Shown here piece by piece: positions 9,291-19,978 of a DNA stretch of 64,000 nt; position 1 is the stretch's first letter; every line of letters starts with the position of its first letter. The notes under the pieces were generated by a model that ran no database searches, was not told the origin of the DNA, and saw only the letters and a list, made by a program, of their open reading frames with translations. The stretch lies in contig NZ_OU015521.1 of NCBI RefSeq assembly GCF_907164955.1, positions 682,001 through 746,000 on the forward strand, read 5' to 3'. Source of the DNA: Coxiella endosymbiont of Dermacentor marginatus (GTDB lineage Bacteria; Pseudomonadota; Gammaproteobacteria; Coxiellales; Coxiellaceae). Position numbers and translations under genes: made by a program.

Positions 9291-10190
9291 ATGAAAAGCT
9301 TTGGAAAATATTTACTGGCCGATAACATTCGTGCAGCTATAGCTGCGCTGAGTTTTTCATTATTAGCTTTTTTTCTGCCTGTAGGATTTTTTACCACTTT
9401 AATTTTAGGATTGGTTACCCTCCAAAAAGGCTATAAGGCGAGTTTAGTTGTTTTAGCTTTTGTTCTTTTACCCGCCATTGCTTTGGTGATCACTCGACAT
9501 TTTAGCTTTTTTTATCGATTTGATCTATTACTTGCCCAATGCAGTTTAGTATTTATATTTGGTTTAATTCTACGCTATGCTACTTCTTGGCAGTGGGTAT
9601 TAGAAGCTGCTTCTGTAATGGGAACATTGGTAGTTAGTATGGTGCATCTTATTTTTCCAAACATTCGGAAAATATGGATAGGTTTAATTAATAATTACTT
9701 ACAATTTAATGATTGGGCCTTAACTTTTCATTTAGGTACTGATCGTTCTGCAGAATTTGTCCAACATCTTGTTTCCATTGCTACGGGAAGCTTTATTTTT
9801 TTTGTTTTATTTGGAACAATTATCTTGTTAATTTCAGCCCGTTGGTGGCAAACAGCTCTTTTTTCTCCTGGACGATTACAGTTTGAATTTACGAAAATCC
9901 GTATTAGTCAAGTAAGTGCGAGCTTGTTAATCATCGCTAGTATTGGTTTAATTTGGCAGCCAAGTTGGCTCGTGGATACCTATCCTGTATTATTATTTCC
10001 GTTTATGATTGAGGGATTTAGCATCCTTCATTGGTTAGTAATGAATCGGAAAGAAATGGTATTATTGATGATAATGGTTTATATCGCTTTTTTGTTATTA
10101 ACATTCTTTACAGTGATTATTTTAGCTATCATGGGGCTTATCGATAGTTTTTATAATTTTCGAAAGCATTACACTTTATTGAAGAATTAA
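9291..10190 (+). CDS. DUF2232 membrane protein
   Basis: A 299-residue integral membrane protein with about seven to eight hydrophobic helices and few charged residues. Its size, topology and position between rpsR and rplI match the DUF2232 (YybS-like) family, whose function is unknown. The ATG (9291) has only a weak ribosome site. The gene is intact in a genome losing many others, and it sits inside a ribosomal protein operon, which suggests a conserved role, but no enzymatic motif is visible. Family assignment is by topology, context and length rather than a diagnostic motif. Confidence 0.75.
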   Translation: MKSFGKYLLADNIRAAIAALSFSLLAFFLPVGFFTTLILGLVTLQKGYKASLVVLAFVLLPAIALVITRHFSFFYRFDLLLAQCSLVFIFGLILRYATSWQWVLEAASVMGTLVVSMVHLIFPNIRKIWIGLINNYLQFNDWALTFHLGTDRSAEFVQHLVSIATGSFIFFVLFGTIILLISARWWQTALFSPGRLQFEFTKIRISQVSASLLIIASIGLIWQPSWLVDTYPVLLFPFMIEGFSILHWLVMNRKEMVLLMIMVYIAFLLLTFFTVIILAIMGLIDSFYNFRKHYTLLKN

Positions 10191-10204
10191 CGAGGATTTA
10201 AATT

Positions 10205-10657
10205 GTGAATATGAGGGTTATTTTGCAGGAAAAAATAGAAAATTTAGGTAATATTGGTGATCAAATGTTCGTAAAGCCAGGCTATGCGCGTAATTTTTTA
10301 TTTCCGTATGGGAAAGCTGTACCTGCGACGCTAGAAAATATCGCGGAATTTGAAAAAAACCGCGCAGAATTAGAGAAGTTAGCAGCAGAACAGTTAGAGA
10401 GAACTAAAGCACGTGCGAAAAAATTGGAGGGAAAAACTTTTCGCGTCATAGCAAAAGCCAGTGATGAAGGTAAGCTTTTTGGTTCAGTGGGGGTTCGTGA
10501 AATTGCTGCAGCAATTTCTAGCAAGGGTATTAATATTGAAAAACGTGAAATAAGCTTGCCAGAAGGACCTATTCGCCAAATTGGCGAATATGAAGTTCCA
10601 ATTCATCTTCATGCTAACGTTACTGTTATGTTAAAAGTTGAAGTGGTTTCTGAATAA
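10205..10657 (+). CDS. rplI: 50S ribosomal protein L9
   Basis: L9 binds 23S rRNA at the base of the L1 stalk and affects reading-frame fidelity. The 148-150 residues show the N-terminal rRNA-binding domain (MRVILQEKIENLGNIGD, VKPGYARNFLFPYGKA), the long central helix (about 40-75) and a C-terminal domain (GKLFGSVGVREIA). Two starts are possible: GTG 10205, 8 bases after GAGG, and ATG 10211, which gives the usual family N-terminus. I keep the GTG because of spacing. Confidence 0.96.
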   Translation: MNMRVILQEKIENLGNIGDQMFVKPGYARNFLFPYGKAVPATLENIAEFEKNRAELEKLAAEQLERTKARAKKLEGKTFRVIAKASDEGKLFGSVGVREIAAAISSKGINIEKREISLPEGPIRQIGEYEVPIHLHANVTVMLKVEVVSE

Positions 10658-11069
10658 TGAAAATAATTATACGTGAATAATCAGCTTAAGAAAATCATTC
10701 AGCCTTACTAAGGCTTGTCAAAGAATCCACTTTATTTTTCTATGTCTATATAATTTTCCATACTTAAATTGGGATACGTATTTAGAGAATATTATTCTAA
10801 TTTCATTAACAGCTTAGGGTTTTTTTGGAATCGAGCTTTTATTAAGTAATAAGAATCTCTGCTGATCCTCTTAGCACGACCAGCAATTTCAATAATTTAT
10901 AACGCATTAATCTGCACCGCAACAAAATTTACTTATCAGAGAGAAATTACAAACATTATCGTTATTTGGCCTACACTACTTGTTTTCTAGATATAGAAAA
11001 ACGCGCTTTTTTGAGAAAGGGTCCGGTGGTGCCTTCCTGTTCTAAGGTCAGAATGTTAGACTAGTCCTT
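10658..11069. other. 412-bp intergenic region between rplI and dnaB
   Basis: No open frame of note and no recognisable remnant. It probably holds the dnaB promoter; dnaB has no clear Shine-Dalgarno sequence. I see no convincing terminator hairpin. Confidence 0.6.
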
Positions 11070-12452
11070 ATGCCACCACGTCAGAAAGAAAAAGATCTAC
11101 CCCCTAAAATTCCACCTCATTCACAAGAGGCGGAACAATCTGTACTCGGTGCCTTAATGTTGGATGATCGTGCCTGGGATCGTATTGCTGATCGGATCAG
11201 TATGAAAGACTTTTATCGATCCGATCACCGAGTAATTTTTGAAACGATGTCTCGCTTGATTGATCAACATAAACCTTTAGATGTATTGACTATATCAGAA
11301 GCTCTTAAAGCAAAGGATCGACTAAATGCGCCTGGAGAAGCCTATATCTATGAGTTGGCTAAAAACACACCTAGTGCTGCAAATATCGTGGCTTATGCAG
11401 ATATCGTCCGGGAACGAGCTATTTTACGGCAACTAATTGAAGCTGGAACAGATATTGCGCGGGATGGCTTTAATCCTGACGGTCGTGATATTAAAGTATT
11501 ACTTGATAAAGCAGAACAAAGAGTTTTTAATATTTCTGAAAGCCGTTCTCGAGGAGCTGGTCCTGTACCAATCAGCACCTTGTTGACTAAAGCAACGGAT
11601 CGCATTGATATGCTCTATCATTCTAGTAAAGTCCTCACTGGGCTTTCTTCAGGTTTCACTGATTTAGATAGATTAACTTCTGGTTTACAACCAGCTGATT
11701 TATTCGTAATTGCAGGTCGTCCTTCCATGGGAAAAACCATATTAGCGATTAATATCGCTGAGCATGCAGCAATAAAGAGCAATGTTTTAGTACTCATTTT
11801 TAGTATGGAGATGCCTGCTGAAGCATTGGTTATGCGGATGATTTCATCTCTGGGGAGTATCGACCAGCATAAAGTGCGTACAGGTCAACTTAAAGATGAT
11901 GATTGGCCTCGAATTACACGTGCTGTTGAAATGCTTTCAGAAACTAAATTATTTATTGATGATACTCCTGCTTTAACTCCCGGAGAGATTCGCTCACGGG
12001 CAAGGCGTTTAGCTCGTGAGCATGGAGTGCTAGGTTTAATTGCTGTGGATTATCTTCAATTGATGCATATCCCAAACAATCGGGAAAACCGCAGTATAGA
12101 AATATCTGAAATTTCTAGTTCTTTAAAAGCACTAGCAAAAGAATTAAATATTCCTATTATCGTCTTATCTCAGCTTAACCGCAGTTTGGAAGCTCGAACC
12201 GACAAACGTCCTGTGATGTCGGACTTACGGGAGTCAGGTGCAATTGAACAAGATGCCGATCTGATTGCTTTTATTTATCGTGATGAGGTTTATCATGAAG
12301 AATCTCCGGATAAGGGTAAAGCAGAGATTATTATTGCGAAGCATCGGAATGGTCCCATTGGAAAGGTGATACTTACATTTCGTGGACAATATACTCGTTT
12401 TGATAATTTCTCTCACGAGAATGTGCTACTACGATCGCCTTTTGGAGTGTGA
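11070..12452 (+). CDS. dnaB: Replicative DNA helicase DnaB
   Basis: Hexameric 5'-to-3' helicase that unwinds DNA at the replication fork and recruits primase. The 460 residues comprise the N-terminal collar domain (PPHSQEAEQSVLGALMLD), a linker and the RecA-like ATPase domain with Walker A GRPSMGKT, Walker B IAVDYLQLM, SQLNRSLEAR and the DLRESGAIEQDADLI motif. It is full length with no intein. The final TGA (12450-12452) lies 2 bases before the alr ATG, so dnaB and alr are probably translationally coupled, a common gammaproteobacterial pairing. Confidence 0.97.
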   Translation: MPPRQKEKDLPPKIPPHSQEAEQSVLGALMLDDRAWDRIADRISMKDFYRSDHRVIFETMSRLIDQHKPLDVLTISEALKAKDRLNAPGEAYIYELAKNTPSAANIVAYADIVRERAILRQLIEAGTDIARDGFNPDGRDIKVLLDKAEQRVFNISESRSRGAGPVPISTLLTKATDRIDMLYHSSKVLTGLSSGFTDLDRLTSGLQPADLFVIAGRPSMGKTILAINIAEHAAIKSNVLVLIFSMEMPAEALVMRMISSLGSIDQHKVRTGQLKDDDWPRITRAVEMLSETKLFIDDTPALTPGEIRSRARRLAREHGVLGLIAVDYLQLMHIPNNRENRSIEISEISSSLKALAKELNIPIIVLSQLNRSLEARTDKRPVMSDLRESGAIEQDADLIAFIYRDEVYHEESPDKGKAEIIIAKHRNGPIGKVILTFRGQYTRFDNFSHENVLLRSPFGV

Positions 12453-12454
12453 GC

Positions 12455-13522
12455 ATGGACCGAGCACTAGCTACTATTGATTTAAATGCACTCAAATATA
12501 ATTTTTCTCGAGTAAAAGAAATTGCTCCTCAATCTTCTGTTTTAGCTATGATTAAAAGCGATGGTTATGGTCATGGATTAGTTCGAGTTGCTAAAGCACT
12601 TAAGAATGCATTTGGAGTGGCATGTATTGATGAAGCATTAATTTTACGGGAAAATGGAATTGTAACACCAATTGTGGTTATGCGTGGCTTTAGTAATAAG
12701 GCAGAATTAAACAAATTTATTCAACATAATTTGGTAGCAGTAATTCACCATCCTTATCAAGTAAATCTTTTGGAAAAAAATAACACTTCCTTATCCTTAC
12801 AAGTTTGGTTAAAAGTTGACACTGGAATGCATCGATTAGGTTTTCCTCTAGAAGAGGTGGGCTCTGCTTATGATCGACTGTCCGCTTGCCTGTCTGTACA
12901 AAAACCAATTGGATTAATGAGTCATTTAGCTGATGCTGATAATAAAGATCGATCGTTTACTGAATGGCAAATTAAACAATTTATAGAAATTACTAAAAAT
13001 AGGAATGTTCCTAAAAGTGTAGTAAATTCGGCAGGCTTATTAGCTTATCCTACTGCTTTTTTTGATTGGGTTCGTCCTGGAATTATACTATATGGTGTGT
13101 CCCCATTTTCTTATGAAGTTGGTATTAAGCGAAATTTAAAATCGGTAATGACTTTATCTGCGAAGATAATAGCAGTTAAAAATTGTCGTCCTGAAGACAT
13201 GGTAGGCTATGGGTGTACGTGGCGTTCTTCAGAAAATACACTTATTGGTATTGTTGGTATTGGTTATGGTGATGGATATCCGCGTCACGCACCCAGCGGA
13301 ACTCCAACACTATTACATGGAAAAATATGCCCGTTAATTGGTCGGGTATCTATGGATATGATAACCATCGACTTGCGCCATGAGCCAGATGCTAAAATTG
13401 GGGATGAGGTAATTTTGTGGGGAAATGGCTTGCCTGTCGAAAAAATAGCTGAACAGGCCGGTACTATTGGATACGAATTATTGTGCCAAATAACTCAACG
13501 GGTTCAATTTAGAGAGAAGTAA
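12455..13522 (+). CDS. alr: Alanine racemase
   Basis: PLP enzyme converting L- to D-alanine for peptidoglycan. The 355 residues begin MDRALATIDLNALKYN; the PLP lysine is in VLAMIKSDGYGHG and the catalytic tyrosine in GYGCTW, and VRPGIILYG and GRVSMDM are conserved. A GTG at 12449 extends the frame by two residues, but the GGAG at 12444-12447 is only 1 base from it and 7 bases from ATG 12455, so the ATG is preferred. It follows dnaB directly and is followed by sdhE after 2 bases. Retention implies that a murein wall is still made. Confidence 0.96.
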   Translation: MDRALATIDLNALKYNFSRVKEIAPQSSVLAMIKSDGYGHGLVRVAKALKNAFGVACIDEALILRENGIVTPIVVMRGFSNKAELNKFIQHNLVAVIHHPYQVNLLEKNNTSLSLQVWLKVDTGMHRLGFPLEEVGSAYDRLSACLSVQKPIGLMSHLADADNKDRSFTEWQIKQFIEITKNRNVPKSVVNSAGLLAYPTAFFDWVRPGIILYGVSPFSYEVGIKRNLKSVMTLSAKIIAVKNCRPEDMVGYGCTWRSSENTLIGIVGIGYGDGYPRHAPSGTPTLLHGKICPLIGRVSMDMITIDLRHEPDAKIGDEVILWGNGLPVEKIAEQAGTIGYELLCQITQRVQFREK

Positions 13523-13524
13523 AG

Positions 13525-13770
13525 ATGGATAAGTTTTTAGAGTTAAGAAAAATTAAATGGAAGTGTCGTCGAGGTATGCTGGAATTGGATATCCTTTTAG
13601 AGAAGTTTTATGAAAATCAATTTTTGACTTTGACATCTGAAGAAAAAAAATCATTTAATTGCCTTCTTGATGAGCCTGATCCTCTACTTTACGACTGGTT
13701 ATTTGGTCACAAAATTTCCTCTGATCCTCAATTTCAAAGTTTAATCAAAAAGATATCAACCTCATTATAA
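13525..13770 (+). CDS. sdhE: FAD assembly factor SdhE (YgfY family)
   Basis: Small protein that promotes covalent flavinylation of the succinate dehydrogenase flavoprotein SdhA. The 81 residues carry the hallmark RRGMLELD (RGxxE motif, about 14-21), the EExxxFxxLLDEPDPLLYDWL core and a short helical C-terminus, as in E. coli SdhE (88 residues). It starts 2 bases after alr, with GAGAAG just ahead inside the alr end, so it is the last gene of the dnaB-alr-sdhE unit. Confidence 0.9.
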   Translation: MDKFLELRKIKWKCRRGMLELDILLEKFYENQFLTLTSEEKKSFNCLLDEPDPLLYDWLFGHKISSDPQFQSLIKKISTSL

Positions 13771-14652
13771 TCATAAAAAATTTTCAGATTCATTAATTTT
13801 TCATCATTCTCCTAATATAATTTAACTAATTAGAAATACTTTTTTGGATTAAAAAAGATTTACTTTTTATCTTTTAATTCTTTTAAAACGTATATAACTA
13901 CATACATCGAATAACTACTATGAAGAGGCATAAGACTTCACTTTTCAAACTCAATTTTCTTAGTACTCATAGCTTTTTTAGTATAGTCTGGTCAAAATTT
14001 AACTGCAATCTGAATATTAAAATGAGTTCTTTTTAAGTAAATATAGTATTAACTGATCGTCTTTATTTCTTTCAATTGTAAACATTTGCTGTGATTGTTA
14101 GGGTATTTAAACTACATGACTTTTTTTAATTTTGAAAGAATTGATGGAGAAATGCATGATCTAAGAATCTTAATCTTAATTAATTTTTGGCTCTTTTTCA
14201 AAGAGCTATTACTAAATTTTTCCTGATAAGAGTCTTCGGAAGTTTTGCTATTGTCTGATCAAAATCTATAAAGATTAATTATCATGGTGTTATTTTTAAC
14301 AACTTCTCCATACTTTAAATAAGATAATTAATGCGCCGTATCCACCACACGGCAAACTTATCGGAAAGTTAGATTAAGTAAAAAATCAAAACACTTGAGT
14401 TAACGAATGTATTTTGAGACAGTGACTCTTATTATAAATGCGTTATATCCTTTTTTCTAAGTAATCTTGCAAGTAGTTATCTTCATCGGATGATCTTTAT
14501 CTTTCTAGACACTTTGCTTTATCTGGAATTAAACTATTGCACTTCAATAGTAGCTTTCTGAACATTAATGAAAAGTAGTGGAAAGTAGAAAATAAAATTC
14601 CAGCTTTTCCTTCAATATAGACAGATTCAAGTATTAATGCTATTAAAACATA
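13771..14652. other. 882-bp decayed region between sdhE and aroC
   Basis: Stops in all frames. In relatives prmB often precedes aroC, but I found no piece I could match. A perfect small hairpin GCTCTTT-TTC-AAAGAGC lies at 14190-14206. Confidence 0.55.
14190..14206. terminator. Small hairpin with TTC triloop
   Basis: The 7-bp arms GCTCTTT and AAAGAGC enclose TTC. Some T-richness follows downstream (TATTACTAAATTTTT), but the nearest upstream gene ends 420 bases away, so a terminator role is doubtful. Confidence 0.3.
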
Positions 14653-15711
14653 ATGTTTGGAAATACCTTTGGCAAACTATTTACTGTCACTACTGCTGGT
14701 GAAAGCTATGGTTTAGTATTAGTAGCTATTGTTGATGGTTGTCCACCTGGACTCGCCTTAAGCACAAAAGACATTCAAGCAGATATTGACCGACGTAAAA
14801 CTGGCCGGTCTCGCTTTACTTCACAACGCCGAGAAGCTGACCAAATCAAAATACTATCGGGAGTTTTCGAGGGCAAAACCACAGGTACGCCCATTACATT
14901 ATTGATTCAGAATACTGACCAGCGTTCTCGAGATTATTCGAAAATAAAAGCATTATTTCGTCCGGGTCATGGAGATTACACTTATTTTAGGAAATATGGA
15001 TTTCGAGATTATCGAGGCGGGGGAAGAGCTTCTGCTCGAGAGACTGTTATGCGAGTTGCTGCTGGTGCTATCGCCAAAAAGTATTTGCGAGAAAAATTGC
15101 AAATTAACATTCAGGGGTATGTTGCTGCTATAGGACCTATCCGGGCAGAAAAAGTTGATTTTTCTGTTGTAGAACATAATCCTTTTTTCTTTCCTGATGA
15201 AAATAAAGTTCCAGAGCTTGAACGATTCATTATGGAATTGCGGCGCCAAGGCGATTCAATTGGTGCCCGAGTTAATGTAGTTGCAACAGGGACCTTTATA
15301 GGATTAGGAGAGCCTGTATTCGATAAATTAGATGCTGAAATTGCCTCAGCTATGATGGGGATTAACGCAGTAAAGGGAGTGGAAATTGGCGATGGATTTG
15401 CGGTAATTGAACAGAAAGGATCAGCGCATCGCGATGAAATGCAAAAAGAAGGATTTTTATCCAATCATGCTGGGGGAATATTAGCTGGTATTTCCTCAGG
15501 TCAAGATATTCTTGTAAGCCTAGCTTTTAAACCTACACCAAGCATTCGAATTCCAGGAAAAACTCTCGACGTGAAGGGAAAAGAAGTAGACGTAATCACT
15601 ACCGGCCGTCATGATCCTTGCGTGGGGCTTCGTGCTACACCTATCGCCGAAGCTATGTTGGCGTTAGTTTTAATGGACCACTATCTGCGGCACAAGGCCC
15701 AAAATTTATAA
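14653..15711 (+). CDS. aroC: Chorismate synthase, with His-to-Tyr at the GESHG motif
   Basis: Final shikimate-pathway enzyme: converts EPSP to chorismate with reduced FMN. The 352 residues are full length and well conserved ([64 protein letters not shown]). The N-terminal signature GESHG, whose histidine is one of two invariant active-site histidines in the family, reads GESYG here; TAT needs only one C-to-T change from CAT. The other histidine, in RPGH, is kept. The ATG at 14653 has no clear Shine-Dalgarno sequence, and 0.9 kb of decayed DNA lies upstream. The enzyme may be impaired. Confidence 0.95.
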   Translation: MFGNTFGKLFTVTTAGESYGLVLVAIVDGCPPGLALSTKDIQADIDRRKTGRSRFTSQRREADQIKILSGVFEGKTTGTPITLLIQNTDQRSRDYSKIKALFRPGHGDYTYFRKYGFRDYRGGGRASARETVMRVAAGAIAKKYLREKLQINIQGYVAAIGPIRAEKVDFSVVEHNPFFFPDENKVPELERFIMELRRQGDSIGARVNVVATGTFIGLGEPVFDKLDAEIASAMMGINAVKGVEIGDGFAVIEQKGSAHRDEMQKEGFLSNHAGGILAGISSGQDILVSLAFKPTPSIRIPGKTLDVKGKEVDVITTGRHDPCVGLRATPIAEAMLALVLMDHYLRHKAQNL

Positions 15712-15736
15712 ATATTGTATGAAAGAGGAGGATAAA

Positions 15737-16777
15737 ATGACTGTGGTTTATGATATTGCCGTGGTAGGAGCAACTGGTGTTGTTGGTGGCAAAATTCTCC
15801 AACTTCTCTTCGAGCGACAATTTCCCGTTGGGGAGATTTACCCAATTGCAAGCAAAAACTCAGAAGGGCAAAACGTACTTTTTGGCGGGAAACAAAAAAG
15901 AGTCCGTAGTTTAGAGAAATTCAATTTTTCCAAAGTCCAGTTTGCTTTTTTTTCAGCTGGAGCTGAACGTTCAGCCGAATATGCACTGTGTGCTGCAGAA
16001 GCTGGATGTATTGTAATCGATACTACTTCCTATTTTCGTTATGACGACGATATTCCGTTAGTAGTTCCAGAAGTAAATCCTTCTGCTTTAGAAAATTACT
16101 GCAATCATAATATCATTGCTAATCCTAATTGCTCCACTATCCAATTAGTGGTGGCTTTAAAACCTATCTATGATGCAGTAGGAATTACACGAGTAAACGT
16201 TGCTACTTATCAGTCCGTTTCAGGGGCAGGTCGGCGAGCTATTCAAGAGTTGGCAGAGCAAACAGCTCATTTATTGAATGGTGAGCCTATTGAAAAATCG
16301 ACTATTTTTCCTTCGCAAATTGCCTTCAATGCTCTTCCTCATATTGATATTTTTTATGAAAATGGGTATACAAAGGAAGAAATGAAAATGGTTTGGGAGA
16401 TACAAAAAATAATGGGAGATCCTAACTTATGGATTAATCCGACAGCCGTTCGTATTCCTGTATTTTTTGGTCATTCTGAAGCTGTGCATATCGAAACCCG
16501 CCATCCTATTAGTCTTGAAGAGGCAAGAGAATGCCTGTCCCAAGGACCTGGCGTTATTGTGGTGGATGAAAATAATTCTTATCCGACTGCGATTAGCCAT
16601 GCTGTTAATGCTAACGCGGTTTTTGTTGGACGTATCCGAAAGGATATTTTCCATCCAAATGGATTAAATTTGTGGATAGTAGCCGATAATATTCGTAAAG
16701 GCGCTGCGCTTAATGCCATTCAGATAGCAGAGGTATTGATTGACAAAAACTTTTTTGCTGACGGTACATTTCATTAA
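15737..16777 (+). CDS. asd: Aspartate-semialdehyde dehydrogenase
   Basis: Reduces aspartyl phosphate to the semialdehyde, the branch point to lysine, diaminopimelate, threonine and methionine. The 346 residues begin MTVVYDIAVVGATGVVGGK with a Rossmann GATGxVG motif; the catalytic cysteine lies in IIANPNCSTIQ, and the active-site histidine is probably in RIPVFFGHSEAVHIET. An in-frame ATG at 15719 exists, but AGAGGAGG (15725-15731) places the start at 15737. It lies 25 bases after aroC and works with LysC (35926) in the same pathway. Confidence 0.95.
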   Translation: MTVVYDIAVVGATGVVGGKILQLLFERQFPVGEIYPIASKNSEGQNVLFGGKQKRVRSLEKFNFSKVQFAFFSAGAERSAEYALCAAEAGCIVIDTTSYFRYDDDIPLVVPEVNPSALENYCNHNIIANPNCSTIQLVVALKPIYDAVGITRVNVATYQSVSGAGRRAIQELAEQTAHLLNGEPIEKSTIFPSQIAFNALPHIDIFYENGYTKEEMKMVWEIQKIMGDPNLWINPTAVRIPVFFGHSEAVHIETRHPISLEEARECLSQGPGVIVVDENNSYPTAISHAVNANAVFVGRIRKDIFHPNGLNLWIVADNIRKGAALNAIQIAEVLIDKNFFADGTFH

Positions 16778-16879
16778 CAGTAAATCTCTTTTGTTCTAAA
16801 AAGACGAATGATTTATTACCTTGCAAAGAGGTACTTTTTTCTAATTGAATTGCTTCTTTAAAGATTATTAATAATATTT

Positions 16880-18679
16880 ATGATAGGAAACATCCGAAAT
16901 ATTGCCATTGTTGCTCACGTAGATCATGGGAAAACTACTTTAGTAGACCGGTTACTCCAACAATCTGGGACTCTAAGCGATCGAACAGTGCTCTGTGAGC
17001 GGATGATGGATTTTAATGAGTTGGAACGAGAACGAGGTATTACCATTCTTGCGAAAAACACGGCTATTCATTGGAACAATTACCATATTAATATCGTTGA
17101 TACTCCAGGGCATGCTGATTTTGGTGGTGAAGTGGAACGTATTTTATCAATGGTTGATTCTGTCTTACTACTAGTAGATGCAGTGGAAGGTCCGATGCCA
17201 CAAACTGAATTTGTGGCTCGCAAATCTTTTGCATGGGGACTAAAACCAATTTTAGTAGTGAATAAAATAGATTGTCTGGAAGCACGTCCTGACTGGGTAG
17301 TAGAACGAGTTTTCGATCTATTTGTAAGCCTAAACGCAACTGATGAACAATTGGATTTTCCAGTTGTTTATGCATCAGCTTTAAAAGGTTATGCTACTTT
17401 AGATCCCAAACAGACTGCTTCGGATATGAAGCTACTTTTTGAAACAATTTTATCGAAGGTAGAACCGCCTAAGGTTGATTTGAATGGTCCTTTTCAAATG
17501 CAAATTTCCTCCTTAGATTATTCAAGTTATGTAGGGTCTATTGGTATTGGGCGGGTTCAACGCGGTACCGTCCTTCGAAATACGCCGGTGATTGTTATTG
17601 ATCGTGAAGGTAAGAAACGTTCGGGCCGCATTTTGAAGTTGCTGGGTTTTTTAGGCTTACAAAAAATCGATATTGATATAGCTAATGCGGGAAATATTGT
17701 GGCCATAATGGGTATTGAAAATTTGAGAATTTCAGACACGCTTTGCGACCCACAATACCCAGAAGCTTTACTTCCTCTTATCGTAGACGAACCAATAGTT
17801 AGTATGACTTTTCAAATAAATAATTCACCTTTTACAGGTCGTGAAGGGAAATTTTTAACAAGTCGCCAAATTAAAGAACGACTGGAGAGAGAATTAATCG
17901 TTAATATCGCTCTACGAGTCACTTTTGGTTCCGATGTAAACAAATTTGTTGTCTGCGGAAGAGGAGAGCTTCATTTATCAATATTGATTGAAAATATGCG
18001 TCGCGAAGGTTACGAGTTTGCAGTTTCACGACCTGAAGTGATTAAAAAATTCGTTGATGGCATATTGTGTGAACCATTTGAAAATTTAATATTGGATATC
18101 AAAGAAGAACATCAAGGTAATATCATTCAAAATTTAGTAAAACGTAAAGGTGAGTTAAAAAATATGACTCTGGATGGTAAAGGGAGAGTACGCTTAGATT
18201 ATTTAATCCCAACGCGGGGTTTAATTGGTTTACATGCTCAATTTTCGACCTTAACATCTGGATCTGGTACTATGTATCACATGTTTGATCATTATGGCCC
18301 ATTAGTTCAGGAATCTTTGCAAACACGCACTCGCGGAGTGCTAATTTCTAACAGTCAGGGAATTGCTACTGCATATGCCCTCTGGAATTTGCAAGCTTGT
18401 GGGGATTTATTTATTAAGCCACGACAACCGGTTTATAAAGGAATGATTATCGGGAAATGTTTACGAGATAATAATCTGTTTGTGAATGCTTGTCGTGAAA
18501 AACAGCTTACTAATATTCGAGCTTCGGGTAGTGACGAAAGTATTATTTTAACCCAACCTGTTAAATTCAGTTTAGAACAGGCCCTACAATTTATTGTAGA
18601 TGATGAATTAGTGGAAGTTACTCCGCAATCCATCCGCCTTCGTAAAAAAGCACTTAAAAAAAGATATAAGCGACATTAA
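16880..18679 (+). CDS. typA: Translational GTPase TypA/BipA
   Basis: Ribosome-associated GTPase of the EF-G-like family that aids 50S assembly and stress responses. The 599 residues contain G1 [10 protein letters not shown]2 ERGITI, G3 [12 protein letters not shown]4 NKID, then domains II, III and V and the TypA-specific C-terminal domain. Length is normal and no motif is damaged. The ATG follows an AT-rich stretch without a good Shine-Dalgarno sequence. It stands alone, with 102 bp before it and 1.3 kb of decayed DNA after it. Confidence 0.96.
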   Translation: MIGNIRNIAIVAHVDHGKTTLVDRLLQQSGTLSDRTVLCERMMDFNELERERGITILAKNTAIHWNNYHINIVDTPGHADFGGEVERILSMVDSVLLLVDAVEGPMPQTEFVARKSFAWGLKPILVVNKIDCLEARPDWVVERVFDLFVSLNATDEQLDFPVVYASALKGYATLDPKQTASDMKLLFETILSKVEPPKVDLNGPFQMQISSLDYSSYVGSIGIGRVQRGTVLRNTPVIVIDREGKKRSGRILKLLGFLGLQKIDIDIANAGNIVAIMGIENLRISDTLCDPQYPEALLPLIVDEPIVSMTFQINNSPFTGREGKFLTSRQIKERLERELIVNIALRVTFGSDVNKFVVCGRGELHLSILIENMRREGYEFAVSRPEVIKKFVDGILCEPFENLILDIKEEHQGNIIQNLVKRKGELKNMTLDGKGRVRLDYLIPTRGLIGLHAQFSTLTSGSGTMYHMFDHYGPLVQESLQTRTRGVLISNSQGIATAYALWNLQACGDLFIKPRQPVYKGMIIGKCLRDNNLFVNACREKQLTNIRASGSDESIILTQPVKFSLEQALQFIVDDELVEVTPQSIRLRKKALKKRYKRH

Positions 18680-19978
18680 TCAGCGAAACAGAGTAAGTGA
18701 ATTGATACTTTCTCGCTAAAATTTCCTTTTATCAGAGCAAAAAGATAAAGCTCCTTATAGGGGTAGTTTTATCTTCGATATAAAGCCTATTGTTACAAAA
18801 AGAAAGTTTTATTAGAAAGCTTTTACAAGCGTTAAAAATTAAATTCGTGTTATTACCAAAGACGAGGCCTCTCTTTTACTCACTAAGAGAATTAAGAAAA
18901 AAGGTTTGTTCACTAATTATCTGATCTTTAAGAGGTCGTTTTTTTGAATTAGCAAAACAAAATAACCACAGAGAAAAGAATTTTTCTCTAAACCATTGGA
19001 TTATTCGATACTTTCTAAATGCATATCATATCCTTTGCAACTTATATATAAGGGCGCTATGATCGATTAGTATAAATTAATACTATATATTTTTTATAGA
19101 ACTTCAAAGGTAATAAACATATTTGGATATGGCACTAAAATTGATTTGAATCTTTAAAAGTCCAGAAGGAGAAAAATCAAATTCACTAAGAAAAAAATTA
19201 GCTTTTTAAAAAGTTGAAATGATCTCAAACCTTGAGGTCTAAAAAACTTCTCCTTAATTAGAAGGATGATTTTCTATCAAAAAAATATCCGCTTTATTAA
19301 ACAAACCTTGCTTAATAAGATTTTTCAAATGATTAGATTGAAAAGTTTTACATTATTATTAAACAGAGCTTTATGAGTATTTTATTTATCAGAAAGGAAG
19401 CTCGATTGAGTTATGAGGGGAGGGTAGGTACTCTCTACCTAAACTTAGATGAAAATACAAATTTATGTAAACATTGATTATGCACTCTTAAATCCTACAT
19501 CCTCTTTTCAAACTTGCGTTGTATTTAAATTTTTATAGATAAAATTAAATACATAAGGAAATACTATCGTAGTACTCAAGTTTCAATTTCAACTGCTCAT
19601 CTTAAGGAATATAATAATGTAAAAAATATTGATATTCTATCTACAAAGCAATTCTAAGTACATTAGAATCAACTGAAAGTAATTTCTAATGAAGACGTTG
19701 TTTATACCAATTGGTAAGATATATTTAAAAGAACAGACAAAATCTAAATTTAAAGTTAATCAAAAAGAGAAAACTAAAAATCTGTTAGAAATTGAAAAAT
19801 CTCAGAGGGAGAAGCATTTACAATTTAAGCATGTCTGATTTGGTTTCATAAAGAGAAGAAAAATTAGAAAATCCAGATAAATATAAGTTAAATTAACACT
19901 AAGTTAGAAAATGAATAAAAATTATCCCTAAAGCTCTTGATAAATATCAGAGAGCAAGAGTATGCTGTTCCACTATTT
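18680..19978. other. 1.3-kb decayed region between typA and coaBC
   Basis: Very AT-rich with stops in every frame. A lysine- and glutamate-rich stretch without stops (about 19727-19838, plus strand) could be the end of a coiled-coil protein, but I cannot name it. radC, a frequent neighbour of coaBC, is not recognisable. Confidence 0.55.
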
